From Dipylidium caninum (Eukaryota > Platyhelminthes > Cestoda > Cyclophyllidea > Dipylidiidae), in assembly GCA_017562135.1 (NCBI GenBank), contig QEYB01001642.1, forward strand, positions 372,001 to 436,000: DNA of 64,000 nucleotides, given 5' to 3'. Below, one piece after another: positions 46,726 to 57,592 of this stretch (position 1 is the first letter of the stretch; each line of letters begins with the position of its first letter). The position numbers and the translations under genes were made by a program. The notes beneath the pieces were generated by a model, which saw nothing but the letters and a program-made list of their open reading frames with translations, searched no databases and was not told the origin of the DNA.

Positions 46726-48580
46726 ATGCGGAACTGCTGTCCCCGATACCTCCGCGAAAGAGGATGCTCCGGACGCCACACACTGACCTTGATAGGCGCA
46801 TTCCTCATCTGTTTCTGTGTTGACGGCTGTACATACAATGTTGGCATTCTGATTTCCTACTGGTCCGCGTATTTAAACATAGAAACTTTTGCCCTGTCAT
46901 GGATTAGTTCGATTCAAATGTTCTTCAGCTACTGTCTGGGACCTTTAACTGGCTTCCTCATAAACCGCCTTGGAATAACGCCTGTTGCCATCGGAGGATC
47001 AGTCTTAGCCACGATGGGACACTTTGTTTCCGGAATGCACGAAAATATAATAACATTGCACATGTGCTTCGGCGTTATGGCCGGCGCCGGCTACGGACTA
47101 CTGTACATGACGGCCATCGTCGCCGTCACTACGGGCTTTGACGAGCTTCGCCCAATTGCCATAGGCATAATGGCCTGTGGCTCGGGTCTTGGCGCCTCAG
47201 TCCATAGCATAATTTATCCTCTAATAGAGGCAAAGGTAACCTGGAAGGGGTTATGCATATCCACGGCTGGACTGCTGCTCCAAGCCTGTGTCTTTGCTTG
47301 CTTGCTCGGACTCGCTCTGCCCAAAAGACCGCCACCACCACCAGCGGGGCAGTTGCAGCAAAATCCCGCCTCGAGTTTCTTCAGCCTTGACTCCCACGCC
47401 CTTGGCATCCTCGGCTCGGGCTACCTCGTCCGCCCTAATGAGCCCACCGCGAGTAACGCCCCCGCAAGCTCTCAAGTCAACCTCAAAACCACCCTGGAGA
47501 CCCCGAAACTGCAGCATATGATGGGGAGTTTGGGGTCGTTCACTTACTTGGTTGAGGTGGAAAAGATTGCACAACAGATTGGTCTATTTGGGAAGGGGAT
47601 GCCACTGCACAGAAACGCCTCTTTCCTCGTTTTCCTGGCGGGGGTCTTTATTCAAGCCACGGGCTCATATTCTCCCGTCATTCTCTTTTTCGATATGCTT
47701 CTTACCGAAGGCTTAAGTCCAAGATCGGCCTCCAGCACTGTTGCCCTCGTGGGCATATCGAGTGCCGTGGCCAGGCTCATGTTCGGAACAATAGCCACAT
47801 TTCGTTGGGTGAACAAAACGTACCTCCTGTCGGGGCTCATGATGACCGGCGGCGTCGTCAATATCGCCATCGCCCTGTTTCATCACGAGCGATTTCTGCA
47901 GTTCTATGCTTGTGTTATCGGGCTTTGTCTGGGTACGTTCATTCTCCTTTCTCTGATGTGTAGTTAATGAAAGTCACTCGCAATAGGCGCTGGCTTTTGC
48001 ATTTCGACCTGATAGCACAGGAACCTCCAATAGTCATGACTCACTGTCAATCTTTACGGACAGCCTTTTTGTGTCATTCAGACTTTTCACATAGTTTTTC
48101 ACTTTATCCGCAAAAGTGGCGGATAATCTTTCTGGAGTGTCAAAAGGCAAAGAAGGTACTACAATAGGCCGCAGGGCCATGACCAAAATGACGTGTGTTG
48201 GTGTAGAGCAAGCGCTCTTGCGAATGTGCCCCAGCCTTAATAACCGGCAACATCAGCCTACTGATGAAATAATGGTGTGAATTGTAGGAGGAGTGACGGT
48301 GATACACCCGCTCGTGTTGGCGGAGTTAGTGCAGAGAGAGCGCCTGACAGACGCAATGGGCTGGGAGATAATGTCAGTGGGGATGGGCTACTGTCTGAGC
48401 ACTCCGCTGGCCACGCTCGTGAACCTCCTCCTAAGTGACATGCACATCAGCTACATCGTCTCGGGTGTGTTGATGCTGCTCGGGTGCGCTCTCGTGATAC
48501 TTACCCGCTGGTTGCAACGCACCATCAGCGAGGCAGACATGAAACGTCTCCGAAGACGCCTTGAGGAGGCTGCCGGATAG
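46726..48580 (+). CDS. Monocarboxylate transporter-like MFS protein (SLC16 family)
   Basis: Two exons, 46726-47932 and 48288-48580, join in phase 1 across a 355-nt intron to give 499 residues, a usual length for SLC16 proteins. About twelve hydrophobic helices are visible. The first follows residue 20 (LIGAFLICFCVDGCTYNVG); the FLVFLAGVF and MLLGCALVIL segments belong to the second half. A long hydrophilic loop with a KRPPPPP run separates the halves, as in MCTs. The loop after helix 2 (LTGFLINRLG) and the helix 4-5 region (MAGAGYGLLYM) fit the family. SLC16 proteins move lactate, pyruvate or related acids with protons at the plasma membrane; the substrate here cannot be told. An equally in-frame acceptor three bases downstream (start 48291) would drop one Gly. 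Confidence 0.87.
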
Positions 48581-48753
48581 GCTTCACACACTTTCGCTGT
48601 AATTTGCGTCAACTTTATCTATACCCCCAAAAAGTACTGAATTTAAATGAGGACACCAACCATTTAAATGCTGATTTGCCCAATTATTAAGAAAAACGAT
48701 TGCTCACACACAGATTTAGTCGACAAATATGGTTTTACGACCAGAAATACCAA

Positions 48754-48759
48754 AATAAA
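48754..48759 (+). terminator. Polyadenylation signal AATAAA of the transporter
   Basis: A perfect AATAAA lies 174 nt after the transporter stop codon on the same strand, in AT-rich sequence. Placement fits a short 3'UTR. Confidence 0.5.
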
Positions 48760-48888
48760 GAGATATTTTTATATTGGGTTGGCTGTGAAAAGATTAGCAA
48801 AATGGCAGTAGTGAGACCACGTGCAGACTGGTTGTGGAAACGAGTTAGCTGAAAGTATGATTGTGGCTCCCAACAGTACGAGCATGCG

Positions 48889-49128
48889 ATGTATTCGTTA
48901 GTACACGGCAAACATGATGTCCTACACTCTTATAGTTTGGAAAAATATTTTATCTTGCCAAATCAGGCCCCATTAGGTATATTTTCGGTTCTGAGAACTC
49001 TCCTAAAAGACGATGAACTGTTTTGCCCTACTGTTTGTTACAGACCAATTTTCACTCGGCCGTTTACTGCAGTTGTCGACGAGGACGAGGTCTTCACAAG
49101 CGTTGGGGACGAAATTTGTGATGTGTAG
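48889..49128 (+). CDS. Hypothetical small open frame, 79 codons
   Basis: An ATG-started frame with balanced composition (includes LRTLLKDDELFCP and VVDEDEVFTSVGDEI) ends in TAG. It reads like protein but has no domain, no signal peptide and no visible splice partners. It lies between the transporter and L19, 130 nt past the transporter polyadenylation signal. It could be an orphan exon or chance. Confidence 0.25.
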   Translation: MYSLVHGKHDVLHSYSLEKYFILPNQAPLGIFSVLRTLLKDDELFCPTVCYRPIFTRPFTAVVDEDEVFTSVGDEICDV

Positions 49129-49617
49129 CCCACTCAGGACTGGTCACTAAGGAGTACTGTTTACTTTTCTACCTGCGGTTCAAAAAACGACCTGTTGTAT
49201 GGAATTATGCTGCAACCTTAAATATAGAAGAGAAAAATTTAGCGAGACCTTATTCGTCTGTCGGTAGACAAGATTTTCAAGTAGAAATGTCTTAATTTAA
49301 GATGTGTTTTGCTTATGTTACAACACAATTCAATCACGAGGTGTATTAACTCGTGTTTAAATTAACGGACGAAAATTAAGACCTAGTAGTTCAGCGTAAA
49401 ACAGCTTGATGGAAATAAAACGGTATACGACGCAAGATAGCCACTCTATCTTTATGAAATCAATAAGGAGAACCGGATTTCACCCTAAACATCCTCAAAA
49501 TATACCAGTAATTGCACCTAATAGCTAACGTTTGGAAAACCATAGAGAAAAAAGTGCGCGAGAATTGTTTCAGACCTTTATGAATCTATCGGCGTTAAGA
49601 AATAAAAGTAAATCAAA

Positions 49618-49953
49618 ATGCACAAACCATCGGCTTCAGTAAAAAACGAAAGCAATGAGCCAAAAATTAGTGACAATTTATCTATTTGTCAGATCCAAAC
49701 GAGACTACCCTTTGGTATGGACAGAGTCAACTCCATTACCAATACCAAAGCATATGGGTTATGCAAAAGTGTGATGGTTAGTTTCTACGACGAGGAGGAG
49801 GGATTAGAGACAACGCCGTTGCGCCAGCCGCCCCTTAAGAAATCCGCATGCCGAAGCAACTGCGTGTGTTGGGGACCCAACTCCGCCATCACAGTGTTCT
49901 CCTCCGCGGGTGTGTTTCTCGACCTTATAATGCATACATATACAAAAAAATAA
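49618..49953 (+). CDS. Hypothetical open frame, 111 codons
   Basis: The ATG-started frame is Ser/Asn/Lys-rich at first, then acidic (YDEEEGLE), then Cys-containing (SACRSNCVCWG), and ends in TAA at 49951-49953. No family is recognised and there are no convincing splice signals. It shares strand and neighbourhood with the frame at 48889; whether both belong to one gene cannot be told. Confidence 0.28.
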   Translation: MHKPSASVKNESNEPKISDNLSICQIQTRLPFGMDRVNSITNTKAYGLCKSVMVSFYDEEEGLETTPLRQPPLKKSACRSNCVCWGPNSAITVFSSAGVFLDLIMHTYTKK

Positions 49954-50387
49954 ACGAGAGAAAGAAATGATTAAAGAGGAAGCTAAACAATTCTAAAGAT
50001 AAAAAAGTCTAAGGCTATTTTAAAAAATAATTTCGCCCCAAAGACGTCTTATCAACAGATTTGAGACGATGTCTCAAGTCCCCTAGGACTTCGGGAAAAT
50101 TATTTGAACTCAAAAGGGGATCACAAGACGACAATGCAGGGAGGACCCTTGGTCAAGCCACCTAAATATAAGAAAGCCATGCTCTTGTAAAGAATGAAGT
50201 AATTGTTGGTAGATCGGATTGATTGAAATAAAGAATACGAAATTGCTGAAATCACGACAGCTCACTTGAAGGGATTACGCTACGCAGAATAAATTTGCAA
50301 ACAGCATTGGTTGATGGAAAACCCATTTAAAAAAGGGTACGCAAAGGTGGCAGCAGGAGCGTCGATCAAAAAGTGGAACATTAGCAG

Positions 50388-53300
50388 TCAACCTCCTTCC
50401 TCTTTCCACCAGGGAGGACTATCGCTAAGCTTAACACACGTCAATAACTCAATTGGACATTATGCTTTTAATAGTGTGTAAATGTGAGAAATGTGAAATT
50501 ATTAAGGGGGTAGGCTAACAAATGGAATAAATACAAAGTTGTAAAGAGAGGGAGAAGTCTGGAGATGATGTCATTATTGGCAAATGCCACTCACCTGTAC
50601 ATCTTCATCAAGTCATAACGGTCAATGAACTCGACCTTCTTTTCGATCTCATTCAACTCCTCAGTGGTGAGCTGACTGTACAGAGAGTCCGGATCGATGC
50701 CCCGATACCCGTGTAGGTGCCATTGGAAGTGCCACGGTCGAGGAAGCAACTTCACCTTGGAAGCCAAAATAAACAAACACTGTAATCGTGGAAAGTCCAA
50801 CGTATGCTTGCCACAAAATGACGAATGCGCATTACGGAGTTTTACAAACTTCAATTAATGATGGGAAACTTTGGCATCCAAAACTAGGACAGACACGAGG
50901 CGATACTACCTTTTTGTCGTTAATGGGGACCGGAACGTCTTTCTCATGGGGCACAGGTGCAAGATCAAAGGGGAAACGAGACTCGGACAAGGGCGCGTCA
51001 CGCAAATAGAGGAGGTTTCTGTCTAAGCGTTTTTCCAACAGCAGAACTTCAATAGAGAGCAGCGTTGGGTTGTAGAGCTCGAAATTTACCTCCACAGCTG
51101 TGAAATGGGAAAACGATTAAGTCAGTCAATGTCCACGGACAAAGTAAAAAACCAGTTTTTACCTGTATGGTCGATAACGTTGCGAAGAGTAAAGTTGCTC
51201 CACAGACCTTCATTATTTCTTTCAATACAAATACCGACAAATCGGTTCTTTCTATCGGGAGCGTATTTGTCCGCGATTGTGGTTGCCAAAATTGACCCTA
51301 GAAGTATGAAATCCACAAATTGAAAACAACATTTTCGAATTTATAAATTCATATTAGGTTCCTTTTGTGGTCGCTTGAGATTAGACGCAGGCGCCAATCT
51401 GGTCATGAAAAGACGAATGATAACACAATTCTATACGCTTTTACTTAGTGCCTCAGATTCGTCTGTATCCGGAAAGAAGATAGAAATCTAGTTTCCTCCT
51501 CCCTCCCCCCTCGCTTCTCCGCTTCCAAGGAGGTTTGGTTGTGGGATCCAAATTTAGGTAGCCTGTGGGAGATCTGTTAACAAGTAGTTTTAACAAAGGA
51601 ACCCGCATCGGCTTTAAAAGACGGAAACGAGTAGCTCGAATATAAAATGCTAGTCTCAAGCCATAGGTTTTGTTGATCGCATGTTTTATCCGGCGAAATA
51701 ATCAACACTATGTATGTTATGAACCGGAGGAATTCTCGACAAAACTCTCCATGAAAGCAAGTGTATAGGAGATAGATCTTCGAGAGTAATCATTGCATAA
51801 AACACACGTGTTTGTCAGCCTGTAATTGAATTCCCATGGAATTCACGTGACACCGACACAAATATGCCAGCACCGCAGCCCGACAGCATAATATCTGACG
51901 AGGAAATGACCAACAAGAAGGAACTGACGCGAACTTTACAGGAGAACTCTATAGATTTACACTTGAGTGAACAGGAAAGCAGGGAAGGCTCACGTAGCAG
52001 TTCCATCACCGGCCGAGCCTCTAGTGAAGCCGAATCAGACGGGGCGCAAAACACAGGTCAAAATGGATTTGAAGCAAACATTTCTTCTAGTCCCAAGGTA
52101 TGCAAAATGATTCCCATGGTTGTTGAAATATTGTTTGACCTACTTGAAACAAGAATCCCGCCTTTACGAAATTTGAAATCGGGTTTGAAGGATAAAACTA
52201 TCATAGACATTGAAGCTATGACTGAAAATATCAAACGCAACTCGGCAGTAGGATTAAGTTCTGCGAAACAAAGCCTAAATGACCATAGGACGGGAACACT
52301 TTTACAGATCCTTCGTTGTTATATTTTAAACAACTACCCTTCCCTGTTCGAACCCACATATGAATTCTGCAAACTGAGTGTAATCTTTATGCATATTCCA
52401 TACATTCCCATCTGACGACAAACGCCGTTTAGCGACAAGAGAGGTGGTAAAAATTTGCGAGAGGATGACAGCCCGTCGTATCATGCTACTGTCGTTAATC
52501 ATGCGGCGATTACACTTATGGGTTGAGAAACAAATTGTATTCGAGGTTACGAGAAATCCAAACGTAGGTGCTGATGAAGTCACTTACGAGGCGTATTCAA
52601 TTCTGGCAGATATGTTTGCTGATTGCCTAGTACACATAGCGTCAAGAACGAGAGTTTCAATGTTACAGGACGGTATAAAAGTCGAAGAACTAGAGAGTAT
52701 GCTAAATACATGTATGGTGGAAGAATCAGATAAATCAAGCGTAGAGGAAAGTGGTTCTTCCGACGAAAGCATTCACAGTGCTACTCAGTACTTGAAAAAA
52801 CAAAGAATACGAAGGCACTATAAAAGGCTTGCGATGAATATAAAGTTGGCAAAGGAGAACGCAAAACGAGAAGCTGAGAAGGCCGCAGCGAGGACGAAAA
52901 AATTAGCCGTGTGTAGTTCAAACAATTACTCACATCCAACCGATTCTAAAATTCCCTCTGAAAAGCACGTAGAGAAGGGAGGTGGGATAATATTCCTACC
53001 AGAGCCCACGGTGACAAGAGAAGTGCAAGGCATTTCCAAAAAAGAATGTCTGCAAAGGCCCTTCTGTCCACAATCTTCATGCAAGGGCGTACCGATCAGA
53101 ATAGTGGACATTGACAACAATGATTGCGGTCGAATTTGTTTACACAAGGACTTAGCGTGGAGCAACTTGGTCCTACTGTTAAGTGCAATAGGCATCGACC
53201 TTTGGCATAAGATAGCATTAGAAATCTTAACGAAAAAAATACACCGAGAGAAAATGCGCCGGAACAAGGGCGTTTCGTGGAGAAAAGTTGCAGACCTTGC

Positions 53301-55635
53301 AGTGATCCGTATGAAAAAATGACTACTCAAATTTTAGCAGAAGTTTCTAAAGCCTCAAAAGTCGATCAAAGCAAGGCAACCAAGCAATCAAAAGATGTTA
53401 TATTAAAACTGAATGCTTAAGACGACAGTGGATAAGAAAAATATAAAGTTGCTTGTCATTTAAATACACATTGCGAGATCAACTCCTCTTCATTATTGTG
53501 AAGTTCTTAAATGTCTCTTCATAAACCACTAAAAGACACCAATCGCGAAGGCCAGAAACAGTTATAAATTACTGAAAAAAGCGAAGATCGCCTTGAAGTG
53601 GACAACGCCTCCCTCCTTCCCAAATGCACATTGAATAAATAGATTATTCGTCCCCCTTTTGTGAAATCTGTTAACTATTTGAACTATAGCAAAGGCAGAT
53701 AAAGTAGTAAATTTTATAGTCCCAGTGTATCGGCAGTCGTGTGCCTTAAGCTACGGTGCATTCGCGACTCATGGGCACAGGCATGACAGCAAGTGGCAAC
53801 CGTCTCCAAGCCGCGTCCTGTAGCGGGAGTAACCAAGACGCAGGGAGCAGGGCGATTGATTGATTGATTGAGAAGCGGATCGATAAAGGTCGCGCGTGCT
53901 GCGGATGGGAATGTGCACGTGGACATTTCCTCGCTGACTAATTTAAAACGCAACGCGCAGCCATGCAAAACGAAGAGGATGGCAATGTAATCGTAGAATC
54001 TCTTGACTATAGCAGTTCCTTGAATACGTACTTCACTAAGGGAATACTACCGCATACTAAGTCACCAAGAAGTCTGCGCTACGACACGCTTTCATATCTT
54101 CCTACCGATTGTGCATCTCCAGTAATTTTAGTCGAACCCTTAATTACTTAAACGCCAGAGTCCCACCACTCACAAATCTTAGTATTGGAATGAATAAAAA
54201 GTCTCTGTTCATGGCAGAAGACCTCCTTTCCTGTTTACTTCAAACGGCTGGAAATAAGGACCATATTCGGTATTTAATTACTTCCCTTCCAGTTGGTGTA
54301 ATTGTTCAAATGTTACAAATCTTAATGCTGCGTTTTGAAAAGCCACCTTTTCTTGCCTCTTCCGAGTTTTGCGACTACGTACAAAGGAAGATTTTTGTCA
54401 TAAGCCCAAGATATGGGATATGCGGGAGGAAGCCTCATTATTGGAGTACTGGGCGAAAACTCGTGGCCAAATGCATGACCAGCATGAGCCGTAAACAGCA
54501 AGCTGTCTGGCTGGCTATGGTTAAAATTTGTCAACGATGGAGTCAAGAACACATAGCTTACGAGCTAAGAAAAAACTTCGAGAGCGACGCTACACGTGAA
54601 TACACCGAGGGGATCTGCCTACTCAGCTCCCTATTTGGAACAAGCGTCATCGATATCCCGAAATGTTATACGATAATGAGACATATACAAGGTGATTATG
54701 GAGCGTTGGCCAATTTAAAAATGATGATGTTTATATTTCTCGTATGCATGGTACCACACGAGGAGTGGCATCTGTACGAACAAAAAGCAATGCACATGGA
54801 TGTGGGGCCAGATAAGGATTTTGAAGAAGAAAAAAAGCAAAAACGCAAATGACCATTTGCAAATGGAAGCATAACTAGCTATATTTCATCCACGATACCA
54901 ACCGAGGACCCCAAAAATTTACTAACGAAAAAGTTTTTAGCATCCATTGCATATAATAATTCGAAAATTTTGAATTAATCAATTTGCTCAAAACGGTTCT
55001 TAAACAGTAGGTAGGGTTCAATTAAAACGATAATCACCTACAAATTGGAGGTCAAAAGTACAAGTTGAAGAATAAAAGTTGAAAAATTATTAACGATGGA
55101 AGAAATTAAACTCCTACCGACATAAAATTCGGGGATAATAAAATGACGACGTCGAAGCAACATCTCGCGACGTTCTAGACGTTCTCGAAGGCGATCCCGA
55201 TAACGAGGGTCTAGGTTATGCGGAAGCAATTCTTGATAAAGAAGCCTGAAAAAAGTGCAGCGGATCTGTAAGACAATTCACAGTTGGCATAGGAATAAGA
55301 CGATTCATAAGATTGAAATCGAACACGCTGAACAGTAACAAGGGAGAGAAAATAGGGGGCTGAAACAATTTAACATGCCGAAGGTTCCGAGGTGCTTCCT
55401 TGACGGACGTCACTGATGGGGACTTGCCGTTGAGATCAGCCTGATGTTTATTTCTGTACTCATCCATTTGAACTTCGCTAACCATGGGGAAATACTTTTT
55501 GTGGAATTCTGGGGGTACGATTCGATGACGGTTAAAACGCCTTGGAAAAACTAAGAAAATGGATGAATCACATGCAATGTACTTACCCAAACATTCCTTT
55601 GAGATAGCTTGAAGAAATAAGGTTTTAGTACTCAT
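50388..55635 (-). CDS. MRPL19: Mitochondrial ribosomal protein L19 (bL19m)
   Basis: Minus-strand exons: 55635-55587, 55550 to about 55380 (3' edge uncertain), about 55250-55118, 51297-51163, 51097-50910, 50755-50595 and a short terminal exon 50424-50388. The bL19 core is clear: IPEFYVG joined across the intron to GSILATTIADKYAP, then TLRNVIDHT, NFELYNP, LLEKRLDRNLLYLRDA and LLPRPWHFQWHLHG. The product is a structural part of the large mitoribosomal subunit near the subunit bridge. Intron 1 is 36 nt, phase 1, stop-free. The 55117-51298 intron is 3.8 kb and contains two plus-strand genes. The last two exons meet in phase 2 at a strong donor (gtgagt); reading through instead would end the protein one codon later. 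The exon 2 donor is unresolved: CAT/gttaaa would fit phase 0. Confidence 0.85.
51864..53322 (+). CDS. RhoGAP-like protein A, nested in the L19 intron
   Basis: Two frames, 51864-52377 and 52433-53322, join in phase 1 through a 55-nt GT-AG segment to give 467 residues; a single-base frameshift near 52410 is an alternative. After an acidic Ser-rich start comes a helix-rich domain (about residues 75-240) laid out like RhoGAP: PMVVEILFDLLE, then TGTLLQILRCYI, then RRIMLLSLIMRRLHLW. RhoGAPs switch off Rho GTPases through an arginine in a GIFR loop; here that loop reads RIPPLRNLKSG, so activity is doubtful. The rest is Lys/Arg/Glu-rich (AKREAEKAAARTK) and unrecognised. It is opposite in strand to its host gene. 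The relation to RhoGAP is inferred from pattern only. AATAAA at 53634-53639. Confidence 0.55.
53634..53639 (+). terminator. Polyadenylation signal AATAAA, candidate for nested gene A
   Basis: A perfect AATAAA lies 311 nt past the stop of the nested RhoGAP-like gene A and 324 nt before the start of gene B, on their strand. Confidence 0.4.
53854..53871. repeat. GATT microsatellite
   Basis: Four to five tandem gatt units lie in the spacer between the two nested genes, about 90 nt before the second ATG. Confidence 0.7.
53963..54852 (+). CDS. RhoGAP-like protein B, nested in the L19 intron, with an apparent frameshift
   Basis: The frame opens at ATG 53963 and stops at 54151, while homology to neighbour A continues in another frame up to 54852. 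The switch lies at a CCC run near 54139: one missing base would turn VEP into a continuous VEPLNYLNARVPPL, matching VEILFDLLETRIPPL of A. Further shared blocks are EFCDYV versus EFCKLS and MSRKQQAVWLAMVKI versus MTARRIMLLSLIMRR. With the frame repaired the product has about 296 residues and ends in a Lys-rich tail (EEEKKQKRK). The loop that should hold the catalytic arginine reads VPPLTNLSIG, with no arginine. Either an assembly error, a pseudogene, or a spliced gene (an acceptor ttttag lies just upstream). A long 3' frame without other stops argues against old decay. Confidence 0.5.
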
Positions 55636-57592
55636 GACGATAGCCCTGAAATCAAACCAGAGGGTCGTTTCAGGGAAGTACCTTAGAAAGTACTAACTCC
55701 ACTCATTTTCGCCCAAAATTAAGACGTTAAACAAAGTGGTCGTACAATCACCAACGTACTTTACTTAGAAGAGGCTCTGTGGTAACGATAGAAAAGATCA
55801 CCAAGATTTTGGAGTGGTTAGCAATACTCAAAGGCAGCTATTGCATCAAATAAGAGTAGAATGTACAACGAATCAAAAAATACCAAGGCTAAAGTGCCAA
55901 ATGACCGTGCACATAGCAAATTAAGGAAACGAGGGTGTGTTAGCCCCACCGCGTGAAGCCTACCCCAATTTCAGGAAGGGCGCGAAGTGTAGGCTAAAAG
56001 CCCCATTACCCAATAACCAATCACGGGAACGGCGAGGCCGAAATTTTTAGAGCGAATTCTTAGCGTGTATTGTAAAGTGCCTTAATTTTGGGGTAATTCG
56101 CTTACCATTAAGGTCTAGAAGTCTATATTTAGTACAGCCGGTGACTAAGTTTCAGAACTCTGTAACCGAAGGAGGAATGTAATATATTCACCATTGATTT
56201 TCCGGTGGCCAGGTATTTTACTCTAATGGGAGATGTCCACCGAAATGAAACTGTATTAACAGCCGAGTTTTCAACAAAGTTTTCCCACTCGTCGGAATGT
56301 ACAGCGCACATTGAAGATCATTTGGTACACTGACAATAAGTTCTAGTAAAAAATTCTTAGACATGTTTTTTGTATTTACATCTATTGTAATAGAGACTCT
56401 AATCAACTATTGACGTCATACAAGTGACTTGTTTTGTGTGAATAACTAAAATCGATAATAGGGGTATTTTGAAGAATCAGCCAAGCTCAACGATCATAAA
56501 ATGAACTGGTCTTCCCTTAGGCCACCTTCAAAAGGCGCAAATTAGAACCACCCCTTATAACCAACTCTAGTATAAACTTCCAAGAGATTAGTTCCTCTCC
56601 TCGCCTGATCAAATTTCAGCCTCCCTTGGAAAACGATGACAGAAAAGTCGCAAACCATCCCTCTACATCGTCCTACTGTTGTCACCATCGTGATCCTTCC
56701 GAAGACGGTCTAATATTGTTCTCCTTGCTTCTTCTCGAACAACCAATTTAAGATAACGCTTTATATCACTAACCTCTTACTGTTTGAATCCCCTTGGCTT
56801 CAATCACCCACCTGGGGTACACTTTTACAATTATGCTTGAGTAACCCCCAATCAGACTGAATGCACTTACCTATACCACTAACTGGAGACCTTGTTAAGC
56901 ACTAAAAGTTCGCGGTCTTTCGATTAGCAGATACTTAGCGGACAGATTATCATACTTGAAGCGCTGAATCAATCCAAACCATATATGGAACGCAATAGAA
57001 CGTTTGGTACGATGCCCTGAGGTAATACATATTTTAATATATGGTTGTATAGTTAGGTTTACAGTGTCTTAAAGCCAATCCACCCATGATTGACACCGCA
57101 GCTGAAGGTCTTAACAAACCAAATGAAACAAGAGAGCACGTTGAATGCCTAGTTAGCACATGAAATAGGGTCCTGTTAGGGAATATTAAAACAATCAGAT
57201 CTAAACGGGCAACTTCAAATGTGCCTGGCGGTTAGCAACAAGAAAATTTAAATACTGCCTTGTCATAAGAAGTGGCTAGACCACAAAGACAGAGATTCGT
57301 TAACTCGCTGATTGTGAAGTCAGGGCAATCACCACCACTTCTAGTCATGGGACTAAATAAAAGGCTCCGCATAACACCTGGTTCATTGGAAGTTCTCTAC
57401 GGGAAAGATAATTTTAAATAGGATATCACCCTACAGATTAGCAATCGTTAATAAAAATCGCATTTATATTATAACCAATAGCGTCATGGTGTCTGGGTTA
57501 ATCCAACGGGATTTCGTACGTCTCAATAAACAGCAAGCCCAGAAAGTTGCGAAAGAAATAAAAAAACCACACAGATCGAAAAGTGCATCTAC
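55636..57592. other. Interval upstream of MRPL19
   Basis: It must contain the L19 promoter at its left end. Minus-strand frames at 56129-56311 and 56218-56406 (includes SKNFLLELIVSVPND) might be downstream exons of the helical-repeat gene at 57593, which ends at a donor, but no phase match was proven. Otherwise no gene is supported. Confidence 0.35.
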
